Shown: positions 57,896 through 64,000 of the stretch, piece by piece
Layout of the letters: every line of letters begins with the position of its first letter
Position numbering within the stretch: the stretch's first letter is position 1
Translations under genes and position numbers: made by a program
Notes under the pieces: model-generated
What the model was told of the DNA's origin: nothing
Databases searched by the model: none
The model's input: only the letters and a program-made list of their open reading frames with translations
Source of the DNA: Xanthomonas vesicatoria ATCC 35937
GTDB taxonomy: Bacteria; Pseudomonadota; Gammaproteobacteria; Xanthomonadales; Xanthomonadaceae
DNA: 64,000 nucleotides
Reading direction: 5' to 3'
Assembly (NCBI RefSeq): GCF_001908725.1
Contig: NZ_CP018725.1
Location: 3,906,001-3,970,000 of the forward strand

Positions 57896-58825
57896 ATGAA
57901 CCGATTGTCCCCGCGTTTTCCTGCAATGATGCTGAGCCTGTTACCGGTAGTCGCTGCTGCGGCTGCAGACCCAGAGCGCGATCGCCAGAGCATCCTGGCG
58001 ATGCAAGGCGAATACGCGGTGGATTTCGCCTTCGACGAAACCGTGTTGCTCAAGCCCGGCTACGAGCGCGCGTCGGCGATGCGCAGCGGCGCCAACGAGG
58101 TGGTGATCGTGGTGGAAGACACGCCACGCAAGATCGTGTTGCAACACCTGCTGGTGGATGAAAAGACCAAGCACGTGACCAAACACTGGCGGCAGGATTG
58201 GGTTTACCAGGCGCCGCAGCGTTTCGAATTCAGCTCCGATCAGACCTGGCAGGTGCGCGCAGTACCGGCGGCGGTGACGGCTGGCGCCTGGACCCAATGC
58301 GTCTTCGAGGTGAGCGATGCGCCGCGCTACTGCGGCACCGGGCGCTGGGACTACGCCGATGGTCACCCGACCTGGACCAGCGACCCGAGCTGGCGCCCGT
58401 TGCCGCGCCGCGAATACACCAAGCGCAGCGACTACAACGCGCTGTCGGTGATCAACCGGCATACGCTCACGCCCAACGGCTGGACCCACGAACAGTTCAA
58501 CACCAAGGTGCTGCGCAAGCCCGATGGCGGCCAGGAAGCCATCGTGCGCGAGTTCGGCTTCAACGATTACCGCAAGACCACCGATGTCGACTTTGCACCG
58601 GCCTACGCTTATTGGAAGGGCACGCAAGGCTACTGGGCCAAGGTGCGCACGCGTTGGGCCAGGCTTCTCGACACGTCGCCCGGCCTGCACCTGAAGACAA
58701 AGCCGGACGGCATGGCAATGATCATGCCGATGTTTGAACAGGCCGAGACCGTGCAGAAGGGCAAACCGGTCAAGGACGCGCAGATCGACGCGGTGTTCGC
58801 GCAGTGGGTGGAACCAGCGAACTAA
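57896..58825 (+). CDS. DUF6607-like exported protein of the heme cluster
   Basis: A 309-residue exported protein (signal FPAMMLSLLPVVAAAAA). The mature protein (DRQSILAMQGEYAVDFAFDETVLLKPGYERA, HWRQDWVYQAPQRFEF, GTGRWDYADGHPTWTSDPSWRPLPRREYTKRSDYNALSVINRHTLTP, EFGFNDYRKTTDVDF) matches the pattern of the DUF6607 family, often found beside heme receptors. Function unknown. It follows the previous gene by 29 bases and ends the heme operon. Confidence 0.82.
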   Translation: MNRLSPRFPAMMLSLLPVVAAAAADPERDRQSILAMQGEYAVDFAFDETVLLKPGYERASAMRSGANEVVIVVEDTPRKIVLQHLLVDEKTKHVTKHWRQDWVYQAPQRFEFSSDQTWQVRAVPAAVTAGAWTQCVFEVSDAPRYCGTGRWDYADGHPTWTSDPSWRPLPRREYTKRSDYNALSVINRHTLTPNGWTHEQFNTKVLRKPDGGQEAIVREFGFNDYRKTTDVDFAPAYAYWKGTQGYWAKVRTRWARLLDTSPGLHLKTKPDGMAMIMPMFEQAETVQKGKPVKDAQIDAVFAQWVEPAN

Positions 58826-58837
58826 CCATCGGCTGTC

Positions 58838-58912
58838 GCAGGAGCACGCCCGGGCGCGACCTTGCGTCCTGGTGACGCCCGTCGTGCCCAGGCGCGCTCC
58901 TACAGGCCAGGA
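58838..58912. repeat. REP-like palindromic repeat
   Basis: GTCGCAGGAGCACGCCCGGGCGCG and the inverted ending GGCGCGCTCCTACAG form an imperfect palindrome of the GTAGGAGCG-type repeat common between genes in xanthomonads and pseudomonads. It lies between two convergent genes and may also terminate transcription. Confidence 0.7.
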
Positions 58913-58916
58913 GGCC

Positions 58917-59270
58917 TTATTCCTTGAACATCAAAAACGCGGCCACCAGAATCAAGCCGAACGCCGCCCAGTGATTCCACTTCAGCGACTGGCCCAGGTA
59001 GAAGGTCGAGAAGCCGGCGAACACCAGCAACGTGATCACTTCCTGCATGCCCTTGAGCTGCGGCGCCGAATACACCGCGCTGCCCAGTCGGTTGCCCGGG
59101 ACCTGCAGGCAGTATTCGAAAAACGCGATACCCCAGCTGACCAGAATCGCGATCATCAGCGGCGTGCTTTTGTACTTCAGATGCCCGTACCAGGCGAACG
59201 TCATGAACACGTTGCTGGCGAGCAGCAGCAGGATCGGGTACAGGTACGCAGTGAAGGCGGTGGTGGGCAT
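58917..59270 (-). CDS. DUF486/DMT-type small membrane protein
   Basis: A 117-residue inner membrane protein with four predicted helices (YLYPILLLLASNVFMTFAWYGHL, MIAILVSWGIAFFEYCLQVP, EVITLLVFAGFSTFYLGQSL, WAAFGLILVAAFLMF). This matches the DUF486 family related to small drug/metabolite transporters. The ATG at 59270 gives the usual short N-terminus; one 11 codons upstream is an alternative. Function unknown. Confidence 0.88.
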   Translation of the reverse strand: MPTTAFTAYLYPILLLLASNVFMTFAWYGHLKYKSTPLMIAILVSWGIAFFEYCLQVPGNRLGSAVYSAPQLKGMQEVITLLVFAGFSTFYLGQSLKWNHWAAFGLILVAAFLMFKE

Positions 59271-59362
59271 GACGGCGGAAGGCAGGAAAGGGGCCGGCAG
59301 CATAAGCCAGCGCCGTTAAGCGCACGCGACCGTGCCGACGGGCTCGCTCTGGCGGGCTTGCT

Positions 59363-60247
59363 CTAGCGCTGCATGCCCCAACGCCGCACGGTGAGCCGTT
59401 CGATGGCCTGGAACACCACGCCTTCCACCAGCAGTCCCAGCACGATCACCATGGCCAGGCCGGCGAACACCTTGTCGGTGTAGAGCTCATTGCGGTTCTG
59501 GAAGATGTACCAGCCCAGGCCGCCCTGGCCGGAGGTAGCGCCGAACACCAGCTCGGCAGCGATCAGGGTACGCCAGGCGAAGGCCCAGCCGATTTTCAGC
59601 CCGGACAGGATTGCCGGCAGCGCGGCGGGAATCAGCAACTGCGCCACGTAGCGCGGCCCACGCAATCCGTAATTGCGCCCGGCCATGCGCAGGGTGTCCG
59701 GCACCGCCTGGAAGCCGGCGTAGGTGGTCAGCGCCAGCGGCCACAGCACCGAGTGCACCAGGACGAATACCAGGCTGCCGGTACCCAGCCCGAACCACAG
59801 CAGGGCCAGTGGCAGCAGCGCGATGGCCGGCAGCGGGTTGAACATCGCCGTCAGCGTGCCCAGCACATCGCGGCCCCAGCGCGTGGAGGCGGCCAGGGCG
59901 GTCAGTACGAAGGCAAGCAACACGCCAAGCGCATACCCCTGCGCCAGCACCCGCAATGAGGCGCCAACCCGGCGCAGCAATTCGCCCGACAACAGCCCGT
60001 CGTAGAACGCGCGTGCGGTCTGCCATGCGCTGGGCAGCATCAGGTCGTCGCCAACCACGCGTGCGGCGATTTCCCAGGCTGCCATCAGCACCACCAGCAC
60101 CAGCGCTTTGCGCACCCATGGCGGCGCCCGCCAACGCGCGGGCGCCGCAGTGGCGACCAGTGCGGGGTCCAGCGGCTGCACGGCCAGTTCGTACTCGGCG
60201 CGTACCGGCGGGAGCGGGGGCAGCCGGGCGGCAGTGCTGCGGCTCAT
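59363..60247 (-). CDS. ABC transporter permease, taurine/sulfonate type
   Basis: A 294-residue inner membrane permease of the SsuC/TauC/nitrate group. About six helices are visible (VLVVLMAAWEIAARVV, YALGVLLAFVLTALAA, PAIALLPLALLWFGLG, FVLVHSVLWPLALTTY, and the terminal VFAGLAMVIVLGLLVEGVVF). The EAA-type loop is at RMAGRNYGLRGPRYVAQLLIPAALPAILSGL. The ATG at 60247 overlaps the ATPase stop by four bases. It is the last gene of the dioxygenase-ABC operon; the imported compound is an organosulfur or similar acid by inference. Confidence 0.9.
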   Translation of the reverse strand: MSRSTAARLPPLPPVRAEYELAVQPLDPALVATAAPARWRAPPWVRKALVLVVLMAAWEIAARVVGDDLMLPSAWQTARAFYDGLLSGELLRRVGASLRVLAQGYALGVLLAFVLTALAASTRWGRDVLGTLTAMFNPLPAIALLPLALLWFGLGTGSLVFVLVHSVLWPLALTTYAGFQAVPDTLRMAGRNYGLRGPRYVAQLLIPAALPAILSGLKIGWAFAWRTLIAAELVFGATSGQGGLGWYIFQNRNELYTDKVFAGLAMVIVLGLLVEGVVFQAIERLTVRRWGMQR

Positions 60248-61077
60248 GGCAGCGCCTCGCGTTGACGGATGGCCGGGCGACGTAACGGCGCTACCTTCTC
60301 GTTGTCGAGCGCGGCGTCGGGCAGGTCGAACAGCAAGCGGTGAATGCGCTGCGCGGTTTGCTGAAACGCCACGCTGCCGGCACTGTGCGGACCGAACGCG
60401 TGCGCGTTGAGTTCGGCGCGCACCTGGCCGGGATGGGGCGACAGCAGCAATACGCGGTTGCCGACCACCAGCGCTTCTTCGATGGAATGGGTGACGAACA
60501 ACAGGGTGAAGCGCAATTGCTCCCACAGCTCCAGCACCTGCGCCTGCATGCGCGAGCGCGTCAGCGCGTCCAGCGCGGCGAACGGCTCGTCCATCAACAG
60601 CACCCGCGGACGCATTGCCAGCGCGCGTGCGATGGCAACGCGCTGCTTCATGCCGCCGGACAACGTGTGCGGGTAAGCCTCGGAAAACGCGCTCAATCCG
60701 ACCTGCGCCAGGCTGTCGTCGGCACGCTCGCGTGCTTCGGCGCGGCTCAGCTGGCGCGCTGTGCGCAGGCCGAACACCACGTTCTCGCGCACGCTCTTCC
60801 ACGGTGCCAGTTGGTCGAACTCCTGGAACACCACCACCCGATCCGGCCCGGGTCCGGTCACCGCGTGTCCGTCAAGACGGATCTGTCCTTCGCGCGGGTT
60901 GACGAAGCCGGCCACCGCCTTGAGCAAGGTGGACTTGCCGCATCCCGACGGCCCCAGCAGGACGAAGCGATCGGCTTCATGCACGTCGAAGCGCACCCGA
61001 TGCGTCGCGCGCACCACGCGCTGCGCGGACGCGTATTCCAGGCTGACATGATCGACTTGCAGCAGCGGCACACGCAT
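60244..61077 (-). CDS. ABC transporter ATP-binding protein, taurine/sulfonate type
   Basis: A 277-residue ATPase energising import. It has Walker A LLGPSGCGKSTLLKA, the Q loop VVVFQEFDQLAPWKSVRENV, signature LSGGMKQRVAIARAL and Walker B VLLMDEPFAALDALTR with the H loop FVTHSIEEAL. This is the SsuB/TauB/NrtD group. It begins three bases after the binding-protein stop and overlaps the permease by four bases. Confidence 0.94.
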   Translation of the reverse strand: MRVPLLQVDHVSLEYASAQRVVRATHRVRFDVHEADRFVLLGPSGCGKSTLLKAVAGFVNPREGQIRLDGHAVTGPGPDRVVVFQEFDQLAPWKSVRENVVFGLRTARQLSRAEARERADDSLAQVGLSAFSEAYPHTLSGGMKQRVAIARALAMRPRVLLMDEPFAALDALTRSRMQAQVLELWEQLRFTLLFVTHSIEEALVVGNRVLLLSPHPGQVRAELNAHAFGPHSAGSVAFQQTAQRIHRLLFDLPDAALDNEKVAPLRRPAIRQREALP

Positions 61078-61080
61078 CGC

Positions 61081-62127
61081 TCAGCTCCCGTCCGCAATCA
61101 GCGGATCGTCGAAGAAATAATCGCCCACCTTGGCGGGCGCCTGCTTGATCGCACCGCTGTGCTGCATGAACTTGCCCAGCTTCAGCGTGTTCTGCGGCGC
61201 CACGGTGAAGTGCACCTTGGGGTCCTTGAGGATCTGCAGGACCAGCGCGCGATCGATGCTTGAACCATTGCGACGCAAGAAGATGTCCGCCGCCTGCTCC
61301 GGGTGCGCGGTGACGAAGGTCGCCGCCTGGTCCAACGCGGCCACAAACGCGCGATAGGTCTTGGGGTTGTCGTGGCGGAACTTCTCGGTCGCGTACAACA
61401 CCGTGGCCGACGATGGCCCGCCTTCGATGTCGTAGGAGCTGGTGACGATATGCGCGGCCGGGTTGCGCGCAAGCTCCTGCTCCTGAAACGGCGGGCTGGC
61501 AAAATGCGCGGTGATTTCGGTGCGGCCACGGATGAGCGCCGCGGCGGCATCCGGGTGTGGCAACGCTACCTGCAGCGGGTCCAGCTGATGGGTGCCCTTG
61601 TCGCCCCAGCGCTGTTGCGAGGCATGCTGCAGAAAGCGCGACTGCACCGACACGCCGGTGGCCGGCACCGCTATGCGGTCCTGCGGCGTGAAGTCGCCAA
61701 TGCTCTTGATGCGCGGATTGTTGCTGATCAGGTAGTAAGGGAAATTGCCCAGCGAGGCCACGCCACGCACATTCTGCCGGCCATGGGTACGGTCCCAAAT
61801 CGTGAATAACGGCCCGACGCCCGCGCCTGCGATATCGATCGAGCCGGTGAGCAATGCATCGTTGACCGCCGCACCGCCGGACAACTGCAGAAACTGCACG
61901 TCGATGTCCACGCCAGCGGCCTTGCCTTGCTGCTCGATCAGCTTCTGATCCTGTGCCACGTCCAGCAGCAGGTAGACGATGCCGAACTGCTTGGCGATGC
62001 GCAGCTTTCCTTCTGCCTGCGCAGTGGCACTCAGCAGCAACGGCAGTGCGGCCAGCAACAACACTGCGACGCGCTTGGAGACTGTGCGGCGTTTGCAAGG
62101 CGCGTGAGAGGTGACGGTCAAACGCAT
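61081..62127 (-). CDS. ABC transporter substrate-binding protein (NMT1/TauA-like)
   Basis: A 348-residue periplasmic binding protein with signal peptide VAVLLLAALPLLLSATAQA. Sequence such as RIAKQFGIVYLLLDVAQDQKLIEQQGKAAGVDIDVQFLQLSGGAAVNDALLTGSIDIAGAGVGPLFTIWD is typical of NMT1/SsuA-like proteins binding sulfonates, nitrate or thiamine precursors. The ligand cannot be fixed by eye. It lies 39 bases after the dioxygenase gene. Confidence 0.9.
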   Translation of the reverse strand: MRLTVTSHAPCKRRTVSKRVAVLLLAALPLLLSATAQAEGKLRIAKQFGIVYLLLDVAQDQKLIEQQGKAAGVDIDVQFLQLSGGAAVNDALLTGSIDIAGAGVGPLFTIWDRTHGRQNVRGVASLGNFPYYLISNNPRIKSIGDFTPQDRIAVPATGVSVQSRFLQHASQQRWGDKGTHQLDPLQVALPHPDAAAALIRGRTEITAHFASPPFQEQELARNPAAHIVTSSYDIEGGPSSATVLYATEKFRHDNPKTYRAFVAALDQAATFVTAHPEQAADIFLRRNGSSIDRALVLQILKDPKVHFTVAPQNTLKLGKFMQHSGAIKQAPAKVGDYFFDDPLIADGS

Positions 62128-62166
62128 TCGGCGCTCCAGTCGAAGGGGGAGGGGACAGGCGTGCGC

Positions 62167-63084
62167 TCAGAACGGCGCATCGCCTTCGATGGTGGTGCGG
62201 TTGAGCCGGCGCCGCAGGTGATCGGGCGTGCCCGCGGCCAGATGCATGACCGAGCGGTTGTCCCAGAACACCATGTCGTACGGCTGCCATTGATGCCGGT
62301 ACACCAATGCATCGTGGGTACTGTGTTCGAACAGTGTCTGCAGCAACGCTTCGCTTTCGTCTTCGGGCAAGCCGACGATGCGGGTGGTGAAGTGCTCGCT
62401 GACAAACAGCGCCTTTTGACCGGTTTCCGGATGCGTGCGCACGATAGGGTGCTGCACCGGTTTTACTTCGGCAATCTGTTCGGGCGTCAGTGCAGGGCGC
62501 CACGGGTTGCGTGCGCGCAGCTCTTCGTATTTGGCGAGGTAACTATGTTCGGCACGCAGATCCTGCACGCGGCGTTTGAGCGGCTCGGGCAGCGTGTGCC
62601 AGGCCAGATGCTGATTGGCGAACAAGGTGTCGCCACCTTCGCTGGGCAGTTCCTGCGCGTGCAGCAGCGAGCCCAGGCTTGGCGTTTCCTTGTACGACAG
62701 ATCCGAATGCCAGTAATGCCCGGCATCGCCTAGCCCGATCGGCTCGCCGTTTTCCTTGATGTTGGACACCACCAGCACTTCCGGATGCCCGGGTAGCTGG
62801 AAGTTGCGCAACACATGGATCTGCAACGGCCCGAAACGACGGCTGAAATCCACCTGCTGCGCAGGCGTGATGCGCTGATCGCGGAACACCAGCACGTGAT
62901 GGTCCAGATGCGCCTGATGGATGCGCGCAAAGGTGGTGGCATCCAGTGGCTGCGACAGGTCCAGCCCCAGGACTTGCGCACCCAGCGGCGCATCGAACGG
63001 CACGATCCGCACGCCGGACGCCTGTGCAGCGGTGGCATCGTTGCGCAGCGATTGCACGCGCGCTGCAGAACTCACGCTAGCCAT
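62167..63084 (-). CDS. TauD/TfdA-family Fe(II)/2-oxoglutarate dioxygenase
   Basis: A 305-residue non-heme iron oxygenase. The metal-binding HxD is in GHYWHSDLSYKETPSLGSLLHA and the distal His in DNRSVMHLAAGTPDHLRRRLNRTTI, with the 2-oxoglutarate-binding Arg nearby. Family members hydroxylate taurine, alkylsulfonates, 2,4-D or related acids, often releasing sulfite. As first gene of an operon with a sulfonate-type ABC transporter, it probably desulfonates the imported compound under sulfur limitation. Confidence 0.92.
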   Translation of the reverse strand: MASVSSAARVQSLRNDATAAQASGVRIVPFDAPLGAQVLGLDLSQPLDATTFARIHQAHLDHHVLVFRDQRITPAQQVDFSRRFGPLQIHVLRNFQLPGHPEVLVVSNIKENGEPIGLGDAGHYWHSDLSYKETPSLGSLLHAQELPSEGGDTLFANQHLAWHTLPEPLKRRVQDLRAEHSYLAKYEELRARNPWRPALTPEQIAEVKPVQHPIVRTHPETGQKALFVSEHFTTRIVGLPEDESEALLQTLFEHSTHDALVYRHQWQPYDMVFWDNRSVMHLAAGTPDHLRRRLNRTTIEGDAPF

Positions 63085-63248
63085 GACGGTCGCACCTCGA
63101 CGACAGCAAAGGCCGCCCGAACGGCGACCGGACTGGTCACTCTAGGCAGTCATGCCGCCGCTGCGAACGTACGATTTGCAAGGTGCTTATGCGCTGCGGA
63201 TATATGCGTCGCGACACTGGCCACGTCTATCGCGGCGGCACAGGCCCC

Positions 63249-63277
63249 GCGCTCCATGATGGTGGGTCATGGAGCGC
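63249..63277 (-). terminator. hairpin after the FtsX-type permease gene
   Basis: An 11-bp stem (63249-63259 with 63267-63277) lies about 60 bases after the stop of the partial permease gene on the minus strand and about 165 bases before the dioxygenase start. No U tract is present; it is a probable 3' end hairpin. Confidence 0.5.
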
Positions 63278-63334
63278 CTCTGGTGGCGCATTCCGCAGCC
63301 AATCTTCAACACTTGGCCGCGCCTATGGCCTGCC

Positions 63335-64000
63335 TTATTCGGTGCGCAGCGCCAATGCCGGGGGCGTGGAGAGGATGCGCCGCGTGCCCGACCAGCCTGC
63401 GAGCAAGCTCAATGCCAGCCCGAATGCACCACCCAGCAGCAGCCGCGGCCAATCCGGCGCCAGCGCGATGTCGAACGCCTGCTGCCCGACCACCGCGCCG
63501 ATGACGGCCGCAGCCGTGACCGCCAGGCCCGCGGCCAGCAGCCCCAATGCGCCGAATTCCACCAGCACCGCGCCACGCAATTGCCCACGCCGTGCGCCCA
63601 ACGTGCGTAGCACCGCGCTGTCGTAGCGGCGCTCGCCTGCGGTGGCCTGCAACGCGGCCAGCAGCACCAGTACGCCGGCCAGCAGGCTGAAGCCCATCAC
63701 CAGTTGCGCGGCCTGCGCCACCTGGTCGATCACCTCGCGCACGCGGCCCAGGATGGCATCGATGTCCAGCACCGAGATATTGGGGTAGTCGCGGCTCAGC
63801 GAGGCCAGCTTGGGCGCACTACCGGGCGGCAGATGGAAGGCGGAAATCAGGTTGTACGGCGCATCGCCCACCGCGCCTTCGTTGAGCAGCAGGAAGAAGT
63901 TGACCCGGAACGAATCCCAATCGGCCTTGCGGATGCTGGTGACGGTGAAGCTGCGCTGTTGCTCGCCCAGCAACAAGGTGATGCGGTCGCCGAGCTTGAG
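63335..64000 (-). CDS. FtsX-like ABC transporter permease, 3' part only
   Basis: The C-terminal 221 residues of a larger membrane protein whose start lies beyond the window edge. LKLGDRITLLLGEQQRSFTVTSIRKADWDSFRVNFFLLL and the helices LVMGFSLLAGVLVLLAALQATAGERRYDSAVLRTLGARRGQLRGAVLVEFGALGLLAAGLAV are typical of FtsX/MacB-type permeases of lipoprotein or lysophospholipase-linked exporters (YbbP-like). It ends LSTPPALALRTE. Confidence 0.88.
   Translation of the reverse strand, partial: LKLGDRITLLLGEQQRSFTVTSIRKADWDSFRVNFFLLLNEGAVGDAPYNLISAFHLPPGSAPKLASLSRDYPNISVLDIDAILGRVREVIDQVAQAAQLVMGFSLLAGVLVLLAALQATAGERRYDSAVLRTLGARRGQLRGAVLVEFGALGLLAAGLAVTAAAVIGAVVGQQAFDIALAPDWPRLLLGGAFGLALSLLAGWSGTRRILSTPPALALRTE

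Noticed and set aside
55075..58053. 992-codon open frame antisense to the heme receptor cluster
   Set aside because: It mirrors the receptor, the 57234 gene and part of the DUF6607 gene and has no recognisable domain.

Overview
The window is chromosomal DNA of high G+C content from a Gram-negative gammaproteobacterium, most probably a Xanthomonas. The clues are: ftsZ-lpxC-dciA-(M23 peptidase)-secA at the end of the division/cell-wall cluster; an abundance of TonB-dependent receptors and secreted hydrolases; an ESPR-type autotransporter; and REP-like repeats of the sort scattered through xanthomonad genomes. This assignment rests on gene order and protein resemblance read by eye; no database search was run.

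Layout. 0-7.3 kb: ftsZ, lpxC, dciA (divergent), an M23 endopeptidase and secA, ending in a clear intrinsic terminator. 7.5-11.3 kb: a large type Va autotransporter. 11.3-16.7 kb: a VOC protein, a Nudix-ThiE/TenI fusion overlapping a P-loop kinase-like gene, a secreted protein, metF with a palindromic operator candidate, and a quinone oxidoreductase. 16.7-25 kb: a frameshifted VOC gene, a Gfo/Idh/MocA dehydrogenase, a membrane histidine phosphatase operon, a secreted alpha-amylase, a zinc-ribbon membrane protein, and DUF2058 and DUF3228 genes. 25.2-28.2 kb: two unrelated sulfotransferases and a methyltransferase around a good sigma70-like promoter and a 30-codon, tyrosine-ending small ORF. This is the most unusual part of the window and possibly an undescribed peptide-modification cassette. 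28.4-35.7 kb: ahcY under an SAH riboswitch, an S9 peptidase and ppc. 35.7-41 kb: a tightly overlapped operon of a TetR regulator, a DUF4105/Lnb-like membrane protein and a lipoprotein alpha/beta hydrolase, then an OmpA-like lipoprotein with glycine/asparagine-rich repeats. 41.5-45.8 kb: a TonB-dependent receptor followed by a histidine acid phosphatase (phytase-like) lipoprotein. 46-53.2 kb: metK, a DUF457 membrane hydrolase, dusB, a DUF4893 protein, and nupC-type transporter plus ribokinase. 53.4-59.3 kb: an aldo/keto reductase and a Fur-box-preceded heme uptake cluster (hemP, heme TonB receptor, an unknown gene, DUF6607), then a DUF486 protein. 59.3-64 kb: a four-gene taurine/sulfonate-type ABC transporter and TauD-family dioxygenase operon, and the 3' end of a FtsX-type permease cut by the window edge.

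Themes. Three enzymes of the methyl/SAM cycle (metF, ahcY, metK) lie in the window, each with a visibly different control element: a palindrome, an SAH riboswitch, and a plain leader with a strong terminator. Nutrient capture recurs: starch, phytate-like phosphate esters, nucleosides, heme and organosulfur. No rRNA, tRNA, CRISPR array or intact insertion sequence was seen.
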